From positions 297,136 through 361,135 of the forward strand of contig JXTC01000155.1 in NCBI GenBank assembly GCA_002914845.1: a stretch of DNA of 64,000 nt, written 5' to 3'. Below the pieces are notes generated by a model. The model had not been told where the DNA came from and searched no databases. It was given only the letters and a program-made list of their open reading frames with translations. The DNA is from Trema orientale. Taxonomy: Eukaryota > Streptophyta > Magnoliopsida > Rosales > Cannabaceae. The position numbers and the translations under genes are program-made. Positions 24,185-36,379 of this stretch are shown here, in pieces. The stretch's first letter is position 1, and every line of letters starts with the position of its first letter.

Positions 24185-25080
24185 AGAAGAGGGAAAAAAA
24201 AAGGAGAAAATCGATCAAAGGGAAGAAGAAGAATCGGCCAAAGACAAATTAATTAGAATATCAGGCAACAAATATTATTCCAATTAAATTGAAAGGTGAT
24301 AAAAACTAAGACTCCAAATTCTTAGTGAGTCTACATATTTTTGTCAAAATTAAATTAAAGCAAAACTAATAGATTACAAAAGTATCCATGAAATGAGAAA
24401 AGATTTTCTTAGCTTATATTTTTACAAAATGAGACTGCTAATCTAAACTGCAAAATTTTACTATATCAACTTTGGTTATGTAAAAGATACGTGGGCAACC
24501 TAGATCTTTACTAGGTGCAGTTGTAAGTTCAAATCAAACTTCCAAAAATCTCTAAAGTTCCAAATTCACCTCAAAATTCAATAGTCATATTAAATGGCAA
24601 AAAGCTCCAAAATACCAAGGAGGTCATTTACCTCAAATTCTCCAAACTATAAATTCATTTTGAACTATATTGAGTTGCAAAGACTAAATATAGTCACAGC
24701 TCCCAAATCAAATCAAATCAAACTTTCTCTTTCAAACTAATTTATTTCCTTAAAAAGAAAGTCATTCACCTCTAAATTTAAACACAATTCCTAGAATTCT
24801 ACAAAAGGTCGTTTACCTTAGAATTCACCAACTTCTAAAATGTTCTCAATTTTGTGACATGGTCATCTACCAGAGTTTTATAAATTCTCAAATATTGTCG
24901 CAAATTCCTCTCTATGGTTATTCACCGGAATTGTCCACTTTTCTATTTAAAACTCCTAGAATTGTGCATGGCTTGATTCCTTAGCGGGATATGTAAGCAG
25001 CTCAATTGAATAAGTTGAATGCAGCCGCAATCCAAAATCACTCATATTACACAAGTGAATCGGCATCATTATAATTGGAA
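24185..25080. mobile_element. Possible Ty3/gypsy LTR remnants
   Basis: Two places carry motifs typical of plant Tat/Ogre-like LTRs: GATACGTGGGCAACCTAGAT near 24487, and GGGATATGTAAGCAGCTCAA near 24986 followed by a GCAGCCGCAA block. No internal coding region or complete pair of ends is visible. This is an old, incomplete fossil, and the assignment is tentative. Confidence 0.25.
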
Positions 25081-25501
25081 TGAAAAAATATTCCTTTGTA
25101 CTAAAGAATTATAATTAACAGGTTATTTTTATAATTTTAAATGGGTCAAACTCAAACTAATAAAGTCTCATGCTTTAAAATCCACTGATTTCTTAAATTC
25201 TCAGAATAAGTAGTTTAAAGAAATGATTTAGAAAAGCATGTGAAACGAGCTAGAAAGTTCAAGTTATTCACATATGAGGTTTTAGTGGTGTTTGTAAAAA
25301 CAGTTCAATAAATGTTATCAAGTGTTCAAATTAAATTCAGTTGATTACAGAGATCAGATGATATCAACCATATAAAATAAATAAATTACACCAAAAACTT
25401 CACGTGGTTGGGAATAGCCTACATTCTCATGGCCTAAGTCCAAGTATTAACGAAAATCAACATAGGCTTTTATTGGATCTTGGGTTTTTGGAGAAAAAAA
25501 G

Positions 25502-26022
25502 GGTTAATGGTACAAATGGTACCTGAAGTTTCTAATTTGTGGCATTTGATCCTTAAATTTTCAATTATAGTAATTAAGTCCTCGAACTTTTTAATTTATA
25601 ATAATGTGGTCTCTAGATTGTCTAAATTGTAACTTGTTGTTAAATTTTTGACCAAATACATACGTGATGACATTTGAAAGTGTATTTGAAAGATAATTTG
25701 GGAATTTTAAATATACAATCACAGAAAAATGTTCTCTAAATTTGCAATTCTAGGTACCATGAAAAATGTAAAGAATATATATTTTATTCTCTCTAAATTA
25801 TTTTATTTGCTTTATTTTCTTTAAATACTCATTCAAATACTACAATATGCTTTTTATGTATATATTTGGTCAAAAATTAATAATAGGTTGCAAATTAGAT
25901 AGTATAGGGACTAAATTGCTATAAATCAAAATGTTTATAGGCTTAATTATTACAACTAAAGCTTTGTGGATCAAATTCCTATAAGTTGGATAGTTCAGGG
26001 ACCATTTGTGCCATAAACCAAG
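25502..26022. mobile_element. Non-autonomous Mutator-like element with 9-bp target duplication
   Basis: The termini are imperfect inverted repeats that share GGCACAAATGGTCCCTGAA-like sequence (TGGTACAAATGGTACCTGAA at the left). The element is flanked by GAAAAAAAG at 25493-25501 and 26023-26031, a perfect 9-bp direct repeat as expected for Mutator-like elements. The A-rich target lowers the weight of this match somewhat. No transposase is present. Confidence 0.6.
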
Positions 26023-26699
26023 GAAAAAAAGATTGTGACAAATATATCAAGGAAAAATAAAAGAGAAAATTTTTTTTTAAAAAATTTTTATAGGTTTTTA
26101 TTTTGAAACTTTTGGCTTTAGTAATTAACGAGCGTAGTAGCCCGCGCTTTTGCTGTAGATTTAGTATGGAATATTGTTTTGTATGAATTATATTTTTGCT
26201 ACGGATTAAGTACGGAATATTGTATTGTATAAATTATTTTTTAGAATGCAATTTTCTATTATTTCTAATAGGTAATAATATTTTGCAAAGATATGATATT
26301 TGTGTAAAATATAATCATACATTGTCTAAAATATTACAAAATACTTTTATATTATAATAATTTGGTGGTCCATGTTACAGCTTTTTGTTTGCCCTTTGCT
26401 CCTCTTCACTATAATTAGAGAAATAAATATTAGACTAAGAAAAAAGAAATAATATAATTAGATTTTTTTTTGCAAACAAAAAAATGATATTTTTTTTGTT
26501 TAGGTAAAGAGTATATATTTTTTAATTTTGGGTATATTAATTACCTTGCTAATTTTCGTTTTGTTGATGTTGCTTTTGATTTGAAGTATAAAAAAAATAT
26601 GTTAATAGTTTAATTATGAAAAATATATTTTGTATTTATTATATTAAGCATAAATTAATAACAATTTTTTACCTTTCTGCGATTTTTTTGGGGTCAGGT

Positions 26700-28749
26700 G
26701 TTTCTGGATCCAGTGGTATGGTTGGTATTATCTCTGTTTCTTAGATGGTTGGTGGTGCTAGAAGTAGCAATGTAGTTGATTCATCGTCGTCAAATATTTT
26801 TAACGCAATTGTGTCGATCAAAGCCCCTCATATTCTGAAATAAATCTGAAATATTTTTGTTTGTTCACATAGTTGTTCAATCATCGGTGGCAATACTGTT
26901 AGATCGGTATAGCCTTTTTGTATTGTTAATGTTGAACATGGTCTTTTGATCAGAACTTAGGCTACTTTTTCGAAAATCGTTATGACAGTGAATCTTGTCT
27001 CGTATTGTATTCTTGTATTTAATTTATACCTATTGAGACAATAATATGAGAGGGAGAAGAAAAAATAATAATTTAATTAGTGCCTAGTAATTTGAGATAT
27101 ATTTCCTTTTATATAAGTTAGTTAATTAAGAAAATATTAATATGAGTTATTAGATTATATTTTTTACCATGGAATTGGTGTTGATGAGAGATGACCATGT
27201 GTATCACACCACCATCCACTCCCTGCTTCTCGAACTTGTCTGAAACATTGGTGGCAGGAGTTGTAATACCAACCTTGATGTGTTTCAAATTTAAATATTG
27301 TTTCTTTTATTGTAAATTTGATTCCTTGAAGGTAGAGAGGAAAAAAGTTTGATATCAATATAAATTATAGTAAATCACGATATTTTCATTAATATTATTA
27401 TATTTTTGTTAATCTGTTGTGTCAAGGAATCTAGTTGATTTAATTCTGCAATTATTTTCTTGTTCTGCAATTTTTGTTGTTCTAGCGGTTGTATTTCTCT
27501 TGGAACAGGAGCTGGTAGGAATTCAACATGTTGTGTTGTATGTTAAAACCTAAATAATATATTGATTAAAAGGAAAAAATACAAAAAATTTTTACGTTTA
27601 AGAAAGATAAATTTTTAGTGCATTAACTTCTGGTATGTTTGTATTTGTATAATATCTTGTTGCACCTGTGCTTGCTGCATATGTATTTTCTGTTTAATAT
27701 AAAAAATTTTGTTAGTAATTATTTAATTAAAATATAACATTCTTTTTGTTTATAATTATTAAATATAGATGTAGATATAAATATTAATTACCTAAATATT
27801 ATTTTACTGTCATAGATGTAAAAATAGTTATAACTGGTTCTTCCATAGTTTTTACAATATCTGGGTTAAAATTTTTTGTTGTTTCTCCCCACAAAGTGAT
27901 TTATAATTTTTCGCTCCTGTAATTAAATGAAGTTACGTTAATGTATGATTATAATAGAGAATAAAGTTTATATATATATATGAATTTTTGTAGTAAATTA
28001 ATTAATTACCTGATGTTTTATATTATTAGTGTTCGTCTCGGTGTTGTTTTGCCTTTGACATCTGTTTCTTCCAAGTCTTGTTGTTCTGTCAACATTCCTA
28101 CAATATCTAGTGTCAAGGGGAGGAAATTGATATTAGTAAATTTCAATAAATATTGATACATGTTAATGAAGAAATAATATTGTAATTAATGGTACCTAAT
28201 AATATATCATGAACATCTGTCCTCGAAGCTGATTGATTAAAATCTATAAAATAAAATTTGTGCATTGGAATGTTTATTATTAAGGTTGTCAGTGGAGAGC
28301 AAAGGATGTTGTCATGGCAAATTGTAGCATCGCAATGCGAGGAACGATTTTGTATTTCGGTTTGTTCGGTACTACATTAAAATTGATAATTTGATATACT
28401 TCTCCTTCAGTTATTTGTTGTGATATATAATCTGCATCTTGACCTCTGATTGTTCCATGAATTGCTCCATGCTGTTATTTTTTTTAAAAAGAAAAAAATA
28501 GTTCAATTGTTATATGATATTTTATGAAGTTATAGATAAAAATATATATGTATTAATTATGCTAACTTATAATGGAGTATGAAATAAGGTAATTCAGTAG
28601 TATTTTTTTACCTTATGATCAACTAAAATACAGTTGAAACTTATCAGTCATTCAGTTGTATAGTCATTGTTGTGCCAAAGTCGACTAATGCGAGTTTCTA
28701 TTGCTACATAAACCTCGTTTGGTTTGAGAGACTGTATTGGTGTTGCCAT
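26700..28749 (-). pseudogene. RPA70-like single-strand DNA-binding protein of the Helitron
   Basis: The first exon starts at 28749 with MATPIQSLKPNEVYVAIETR, the OB-fold start seen in RPA-like proteins of plant Helitrons. A second piece at about 28300-28460 gives HGTIRGQDADY and GEVYQIINF, also RPA-like. A third at 27164-27290 encodes the zinc-ribbon end, with SCHQCFRQV and WWCDTHGH (CX2C and CX2H pattern). The pieces are separated by AT-rich introns whose borders I cannot fix. Such proteins are thought to bind the displaced strand in rolling-circle transposition. Whether the gene is still functional is unclear, so it is marked as a pseudogene with caution. Confidence 0.6.
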
Positions 28750-28899
28750 TCTTCTTCTTCTTCTTTTTTTTAACTGCAAGGTACAAAAATTTAATAACAT
28801 CAAAATTATATTAAGAATATTTAAAACGTTGATATATAAAGGGTCAGGAAGATGTATATATAAATTCATGTTAAAATAATATTTTAATAATGCTTAATT

Positions 28900-31800
28900 T
28901 ATAGTGTAATTTTTATACTTATGTAATGTTATGCAAAATTTCTTTGTAAACTATATTTTTAATATGTGCTAGATATTTATTAATGGATTCATTGATTAAT
29001 ATATATAATCCTTTTGGAGTCCTTACTCATGATATGGCTACATATAATTGATCATGTGTAAAGATTTCATTTTCTAAATAAATACCTACTTTATTTAGTG
29101 ATTATCCTTGACTTTTATTTATTGTCATTGCATAACAGGTTTTTACAGAAAATTGTCATTATTTTAAAGTAAATGGCCATCTGGATTCATTTATAGTCAT
29201 TTCTATTCTTGGAATATATATCTTTTCATTTTTATTATTTGAATTTATAATTTGCCCTTCTATGATTCTATTTATTAATTGTGTAATCATAAGTTTTGTG
29301 CCATTGCATAATCCCATTGATTGATTTAAATTTCTTAATAACATTATTGGGATTCCTATCTTAAGATTTAATTCATATGGCGGCACACTATTAAAATTTA
29401 AAGTATGTAAGAATTCTTGAGGATATAATAGATTCAGTTCATCAATGTTTTCTGTTGAGGCTATTATTGTATCATAACTGTAATAAGTTTTTAATTCATT
29501 AGGTATTAAGGATAATATATATTTATTTATATCATCAGTTGTTCTGTTTTTTAGAATTATTATTGCTCTGTATGTTATGTAGTTAATGTTATTAAATTTT
29601 TCTTTGAAATTATCATATATTAAATTCGAAATTTTTTCAATTGGGTTTGATTCATATTGTATTATGTATTTTTCTGGTATTTTAATCTACGTTGCATCTT
29701 CATTTTCAGGATCTTTTATTCTTTCTACAGTACCGTTTCCAATACTTAATATCCCTTTTGAAAATTCTAAAATTTTCTTTTTTTCTTGTTCTGTAGTATT
29801 AGGTTTTTTTAATCTCATATTTTCTGTTAGTGATAATAATTTAAAGTATGGCCACAAGTAAGAACTATTTATACTTGCATTTATTATGTCTTTATTTGTT
29901 CCAGCGGGTATAACGGGTAAAATTTGTCTGAAATCGTCACCTAATACAATTGTCATTCTACCAAAAGATTGGTCAAAATTATTTTTCAAATCTTGTAATG
30001 TCTTATCTAAAGCTTTGAAACAGTGCTTGTTATTTATTGGTGCTTCATTCCATAATATAAGCGTTGTTTTTTCAATTAATTTTGCTAACTAAGTTCCTTT
30101 TTTGATATGACAGGTGAAAAATTTATCAGTTGATAAAGGTATTCGAAATCTTGAATGTGCAGTTCTACCTTTAAGTAATAGTAATGAGGCTATTCTAGAT
30201 GATGTGATAGCTAAAACAATTCCGTTATTTGATATGATTTTGGTGATAATTGTATTCCATAAATAAGTTTTTCCTGTGCCTCCGTGTCTATAGATAAAGA
30301 ATAAATTTTCTTTTTTATTATTTAATGAATTTATAATTTGTTCGTAGATATAGCGTTGTTCATTATTTAAGTTTTTTTCAAAAATAGTGTTCTCTTCTTT
30401 TAGTTTATTAATGTTATATTCTAATTCTTCTCGTAAAAGTTTATTATTTAAATCATCAATTAATGTTCCTACTGGTAGTGGCAGATTAAAATTTGTTAGA
30501 ATAGATGAATTTAAATTTAATTGTTTTTCTAATTCATATAACACATAATTATATAATTCATTTTCTAGAATTTGGAAATTTGGGTTATTGAATAAAATTT
30601 TTGTCCTATATAAGATATCTTCTGTCATAAATTTTCAATGATTTTCAAGTAATGTTGTTAGATTATTTATATTACAAAACAGTAAGATTATTGTAAATAA
30701 TTGTCGTAATTAGTATGATGTTGACCAAAATGAAACTTCCAGTATTGATTCATTCCATTCTTTATCATCTCCTAGTAAGCCTAATGCGTTGCATGCTACT
30801 TGATTTGTTGAGCATGTGATACCATTAATGGTCCGTATAGATTCAAAACTTATTGCACCTTTTTGGTGATTTAATTATAATTTCAAATAATATAATTCTC
30901 CAGAGCTTGGGTGGATATAAAAAGTTCGTCCAATTGAATATCCTGATTTTCTAATGGTCCAAATTTTGTCTTTGTTATTCCAGACCCATTTAGTAAGAAA
31001 TTCTGTGTATGATAATTGTATAGCTTCTGTATTAAATTTATTTATTTTCCTCCATTCTATTAAAGTTGTTTTTTTCAATTCCTGGTTGTCTAGCTATGTT
31101 ATAAAGGTGTTGATTTGAATAGAATGTTATATTTTGCCTACATGGTTAATGAATTATTAATCTCTGTACTGCTGAATTTCTATGATATATAGAATATTCA
31201 TATAATCTCCACATAGCCTCATACGGTGTTATATATCGGCAATTAATATAGTTTTTTATTTCATCTATTTCTCTATAAATAGTTTCACCAGATTATTCTT
31301 TATATATATTATCTTCTATTACTGCTCTTCTGTCCAGACCTTTTGTTAAATATTTGAATAAATATTTTATTAACATAGATTGTGAGCATTTTTCGACACT
31401 TATGTGGACATAAAATTTTAAGTATAAATCTTTATTGTAAGGGACTACAAATCTGTTGTCTAATTTAATACCTTGTTTTTGTATGTAAAATGGTGTATTC
31501 TTGCATTGGTAATTAATGAATCTATTTTCTTCGATAGTTGTTTCGTTTTTAAATTGTTTTGAGAATTTTTTAGAACAAATTGAGTTTTTCATACATGGGG
31601 CGTTTGTTTTAGCAATGCCACATGGTCCATGCATCATGAATTCTGCTACGATATTGTACTCTTGTGGATTTTTTTCAGGATTAGGTATTTCAGCTAAAAT
31701 AAATTTATTTATTTGTGATGGTTCAGATAATTTTTCATTTAGATAAAGCCAAAATAAGAAATGACAATGAGGTAAGCCACGTTTTTAGAATTCAACAACG

Positions 31801-33629
31801 TATAAATCTACATAAGAAAAGAAAGATGCCAAAAAAACACAGAGGAAAAATGTTCGTTTTAATTAAAGATAAAGATAATTATTGTTTTTGTATATTTTGT
31901 TTTGTTAGATAAAATAATAAGGGTTTACCTGTGATAAATGTGCCAAAAATTTTATCTGTTTTAATAGTAGACAAAACTTGATTTAGTTTTATTTTTAAAA
32001 TTCTTGTAATTATATCTGGTCTGTCTTCAGGTTTTTAATCAGGAATTTTATTTAAGGCACGTATTATTTCAAGTCATTTAGGCTTGCATGTAAATGTTAT
32101 AAATAAATCAAAATTTTCATATTGTCTACATATTGCCATTGCATTTTGATAATTTTGGATCATATATCTGGGACTTCCAGTATGGCTAGATGATAGAATA
32201 ATTCTTTTTCCGATTGCTCTTGCATCTGTGTCTCCTCTTGTAAAGGCGTCTTTAGATTATTTTTTATTTTTTCTGATATAGTCTAATCGATCTTCCTCAA
32301 CGGAGACATATGCATCAACTATATATTGTTGAAATAGCCTACCGCTTTTGAATAAAATATTATTTACATTTTCACGTTATTGTAATTGATAACAATAAAA
32401 TGCTCTCATAGTTATTCTATTTCTTGAAGGTTGTTTTCCTGGTCTATCTATATTCCAATTTAAATCAATTCTATAACGATCTTCTCCGTATGCAAATAGA
32501 AGAGGATATTGTAGGGCCATATAAGATGGATGTAATTTTGTGATTCTCTGTAAATTATTTGCTTTATCTTAGATTATAATGTCTCTTCTTTTTTCATATT
32601 CACTAATATCTCCTATAATTAGTCCTCCTATATCATTTGAGGTGCGTAATTCATATTGATTATTATCTATGAGTCGTTGTCCTATTAATCTTAATTTCAT
32701 AGATAGAATTTCATTCTCATTACATCTGTCTTTAATGATACGAAAGTGCTTTACTAATTGATTATTTTCATTGAGTATGTTAATTAATTTTTCAACAATT
32801 AATTTTGTCAATTCTTTTGACTCATCGTCAAATGAAAAAGTTGATATTCGATTTTCGATTTCATTTTCTATGTCATATATATATAATTGAGAGAATATAG
32901 GAGGGTTATTTATTTGTTGGCAATAAAGATCCCATAAGATGATGTACTTGGCCGCTAATTTTAAAAATATATGGACCGTAATTCATATTTTGTTCTATGT
33001 TTGCTCCAAAAAATGTAAAAGCAAATATAGCATTAAAAGTTCGGATATTTTTTCGAAAATATGTACTTAAAGGCCCTCCGCGATAATCAAGTAATTGATT
33101 TAGTATAGGGGGGATTTTTTATTGGAGGGAGTTTAATTTTTCCATCTTTACAGCATAAATTATATTTTGGTGGATATGTTTTTTTAATAGATTCATCAAA
33201 CCAAAAGGATGCATTGCAATATTCACAGATGTAAGGGAAATCTCCAAGGTCGTGATATTTGTTAATATCACCTGTAATATAATATTGAATGAAAATTAAA
33301 GATGAGAAAAAGTTTGATGTATTGAACCTAAAATGGCAAGAATACTTTTTTTTTTTCCCTATTCTTATAAAAGGAGTGGAAAGATTACTTTGTGTGTCGA
33401 GATTAGTTGACACCGGTGGCTCAGCTGAATGAGAGAAATATCTTTCAGGATTTGTGAAATTTGATATTAGAATGAGCCTTGATTGATGAATATTTTCTGA
33501 AACTATACTGGAGTTCCTATATTGATGATCCAGAATATCATCACTGTTCGTAACAGAGTCTTCATTTAGAAGACAATGATAACGCCGTTTATATTGATGT
33601 TTTGATAATATAAGATTTCCTGACATCAT
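28900..33629 (-). pseudogene. Helitron Rep/PIF1-type helicase, interrupted
   Basis: Read from 33629 downwards, the pieces are: a zinc-finger motif (CNASFWFDESIKK then CCKDGKIKLP) near 33130-33220; the Helitron-like N domain (LHPSYMALQYPLLF) near 32500; the block HGPCGIAKTNAPCM at 31600 with LDNRFVVPYN and IKYLFKYLTKG; ITPYEAMWRLYEYSIYHRN near 31200; and the helicase with Walker A RHGGTGKTYLW near 30280, the GDDFRQILPVIPAGT block near 29930, MLLRNLNQSMGLCNGTKL near 29330 and YAMTINKSQG near 29120. Together these identify a Helitron transposase. The frame is broken in several places, so the copy is probably dead. A host PIF1 gene is excluded by the N-terminal Helitron blocks. Confidence 0.85.
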
Positions 33630-33740
33630 CTTGCTCTTTATCTAATTAGAAAAGGGGGTGGAAAACACGGAGAGGGAAAAGTATATTAATATTAATGTTA
33701 TTAATGCATAAAATAATGAATATTTTATATGAATTATATT

Positions 33741-33743
33741 TGA

Positions 33744-33776
<33 letters not shown>
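33741..33776 (+). repeat. (TTA)n microsatellite
   Basis: A run of about twelve ATT/TTA triplets. Confidence 0.85.
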
Positions 33777-33778
<2 letters not shown>

Positions 33779-33779
33779 C

Positions 33780-34590
33780 AATATATTTACAATATTTACA
33801 ATATCTTTGTTCGTGGCTTTTTTAAAATCATGCTCTTGTATTATGAGGTTTTTTTTAAGCCATCTACATTTTAATTATTATTTGTAATGTTATTTATGTA
33901 TTAATGTAGTTTTATATGCAGTATAAATTATCTTATCTTTCGATGAATTTTTCTTATTATTTTGATTCAGTATTATTTTTTAGGATTATATTGTTATATT
34001 AATTACTGTATATGATAGCTACTTTTTTTTTCATTTTTTTAGTCTTATCTTTAATAATTATAAAATTATAGCTGGGAAGCGGGAAATTGTAAAACTTTTT
34101 TTTCCCTTTCTAAGGACATATATTGAAAGCATGTATTTTTAATTAAGATATATTAGTGTTAATCACCTTTAATTGTTTATTAGCACAAAGTATAAATTTA
34201 AAATCTTTTTTTTATTAGTTATGTAATTTCTGTATTTGTTTTAAATAGTTATATTTTTTTTTTGTTTATAATTTTTTTTCATTGTTTGTATAATTTTTTT
34301 TTATCATTAGTTATTTGTTCTTTTTATTATTTATTTTTTCTTGTTATCAATAATTGCACCTTTTATGTAAATACTATGCTGGATAGATTATACCGATTAA
34401 TTATGGTTCTGATTTTGTTATTAAAACTTGTCATAATTAGATTTGAATCAGAATCTATAAATTGTTAACATGAAATTTTAGATGTATTATTTTAGTTATA
34501 TACAAAATGTTTAAACTATTTTTTTTTCTTGTAATTTGTGTTTTAGTATATTAATTATTTTGATTCATTATGTTTTCGTTTTGTTATAAA
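33780..34590. other. Very AT-rich DNA upstream of the Helitron coding region
   Basis: T-rich sequence without a recognisable gene. It could be the Helitron 5' non-coding part or the insertion site. Confidence 0.3.
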
Positions 34591-34735
34591 AAATCATAAC
34601 TACTTAATGCTGGATGTAATAAAAAGGTTAGTAAAATAATATACATGTTTTTTCTATGTAATTTTAAAGACTTTGATTTGTGCTACAAAAATATTATACT
34701 TAAAATATTATTTTACTAACCTTTCTATTGCATCC
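34591..34735. repeat. Diverged partial copy of the adjacent palindrome
   Basis: It starts AAATCATAACTACTTAATGC and carries a shortened left arm followed by a full right arm of the palindrome at 34752-34927. The same lead-in (AAATCATAACTATTTAATGC) precedes the second copy, so the two are a tandem pair. Confidence 0.75.
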
Positions 34736-34751
34736 AAAATCATAACTATTT

Positions 34752-34927
34752 AATGCTGGATGCAATAGAAAGGTTAGTAAAATAATATTTTAAGTACAAT
34801 ATTTTTGGTAGCACAGATTCAAAGTCTTTAAAATTACATATGTAATTTTAAAGACTTTGAATCTGTGCTACCAAAAATATTGTACTTAAAATATTATTTT
34901 ACTAACCTTTCTATTACATCCAGCATT
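34752..34927. repeat. Near-perfect 176-bp palindrome
   Basis: The two 88-base arms meet without a spacer at ATTACAT/ATGTAAT (centre between 34839 and 34840). I find one mismatch between them. The outer ends read AATGCTGGATG and CATCCAGCATT. Such a structure could form a cruciform in DNA or a long hairpin if transcribed. It may be a foldback MITE; no target duplication was recognised. Confidence 0.9.
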
Positions 34928-35189
34928 CTCACAAGCGCAACCAATGAGCTGACCAGATTAATATTAAAGATTGATACAACAGCAACTGCAACGACATCTC
35001 CACATATATCTCCATATATTGCGCACCTCCAAAGTAGCAGCATATGTTTTGTTAAGATTATTTTTGTGCTTCTCTTTTTTCTAGACAAACTCAAGTAGCT
35101 CCCAAGGCTTTGTAAAAATCCTTAAGAGCTGGGAGGCAAATGTTGTGAGTAAAAAAATTATTTATCTTAAAAGAGCACAAGTAGAAGTA

Positions 35190-35330
35190 CAAGGTGTGCA
35201 CCTCTACAATAGCAACACGTGTGCAGCTCCATAATAGCAACATGTGTACAGCTCTACAAGAGCAACATATGTGCAGCTACGTAATAACTGCACGTGTACA
35301 GGTACACAAACATGTGGGTAGCTATACCAC
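35190..35330 (+). repeat. Degenerate ~34-bp tandem repeat
   Basis: Units resembling GTGCAGCTCCATAATAGCAA recur four to five times, with ACACGTGT or ACATGTGT between them. Confidence 0.55.
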
Positions 35331-35569
35331 AAGTGGCTACACAAGAGTAGCTATATAAGGACCCTATTTTATTCCCTTGCTATGATTCATGAAGTGTATA
35401 GCTAGTCAGGTGTACGAGTTGTGTAGCTTGTTAGCTACACGAGTTGTATAGCTAGTCAACTACACTAGTTTTGTCCAATAAAGAGTGACGCCTAGAAATT
35501 GGCTTGAGAGCTCAACTAGTTTACCTATAAGAAGTGCCTCAACTAAGTGAATACTAGCTGGCTCCTTAT

Positions 35570-35805
35570 CATGAATGTGCACTTCAAAGGAATATGCAAC
35601 TCAAGGGAGTGTGTACCTCAAGGAAATGTGTATCTTGGAGGAATGTGCACCTAAAGGCACGTGCACCTCAGGGGACATGCACCTCAAGGAAATGTGTATC
35701 TTAGAGGAACGTGCACCTAAAGGGACGTGCACCTCAGGGGACGTGCACCTCAAGAAAACATGTATCTCGGAGGAACGTGCACCTCAGAGGAACGTGCACC
35801 TAGAC
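35570..35805 (+). repeat. GTGCACCTCA minisatellite
   Basis: A unit of about 18-20 bases around ACGTGCACCTCAAGGGGA repeats roughly a dozen times with variation. An open frame runs through it only because the unit lacks stops; it is not a gene. Confidence 0.7.
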
Positions 35806-36379
35806 AAATTCTTGTGAAAAATGGATAACTCAAGTTTAAATTAAATACTTATCTTTTGGATTGAGATGATTCATTCAAGTTGAGATAATTCATTTAAGCT
35901 GAGATAATTCATTCGAATTAAGCTAAATAATTCGAATTTAGATAAATTATTTAAATATTTGTATTATCTTCTAGATAAATATGCCAGCAGATACACAGCA
36001 TAGAGTTGTAATCGACTGTGACCCTCTTCCTATAAATAGAGGTCCACAATTACGTTTTGAAACAGGTACACAAATATACCAGAACCCTGTAACACTCTTT
36101 GATAATAAAAAAAAGTGGACGTAGGTCATCTTTTTCAGGCTGAACCACTATAAAAATCAATCTCTTTTTATTTTTCCGTCAATAATTCTATACAACTTGG
36201 TCGGATTCTGTATGTGAATCTGGTCATCTTTTCCGTTGACAAAACCTCCGTCAACAGATACTATTGTCTCATTTAATGAAATCTTGTATATTGAGAAACG
36301 CAAATTAACCAATGAGGATTCCTCTATGTTATAGCTCAAGCGTTTAGGATATATATCTCTAAACAAAGAATGAAGAGAC

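Larger units (their letters stand above)
26118..33650 (-). mobile_element. Decayed autonomous Helitron (Rep/helicase plus RPA-like gene)
   Basis: Minus-strand coding remnants follow the order of plant autonomous Helitrons: Helitron N-terminal zinc-finger/Rep region, PIF1-type helicase, then an RPA70-like gene. A candidate 3' end lies at 26118-26121: on the minus strand an AGCG...CGCT stem is followed by TTAATTACTAA, close to the hairpin plus CTRR rule. The expected T after the end is not present, so the exact terminus is uncertain. The 5' TC end was not found and may lie anywhere beyond about 33.65 kb. Confidence 0.7.
35141..36257 (+). mobile_element. LTR-like segment, old and incomplete
   Basis: The stretch starts TGTTGTGAG and could end CGTCAACA. 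It contains TATA-like CTATAAATAGAGG near 36031, an AATAAA-like signal near 36104, and a GTGGACGTAGGTCA motif that is common after the R region of plant LTRs. A copia integrase remnant follows at 36.4-37.0 kb. No second LTR is visible. The boundaries are tentative. Confidence 0.35.

Noticed and set aside
34752-34927. A CRISPR-like or microRNA locus
   Set aside because: There are no regularly spaced direct repeats, and this is plant DNA. The arms are far longer and more perfect than typical microRNA precursors, so only a palindrome is called.
35575-35817. 80-codon frame with Cys/Thr-rich repeats, at first sight a repeat protein
   Set aside because: The periodicity comes from the GTGCACCTCA minisatellite and the units vary as non-coding DNA does.
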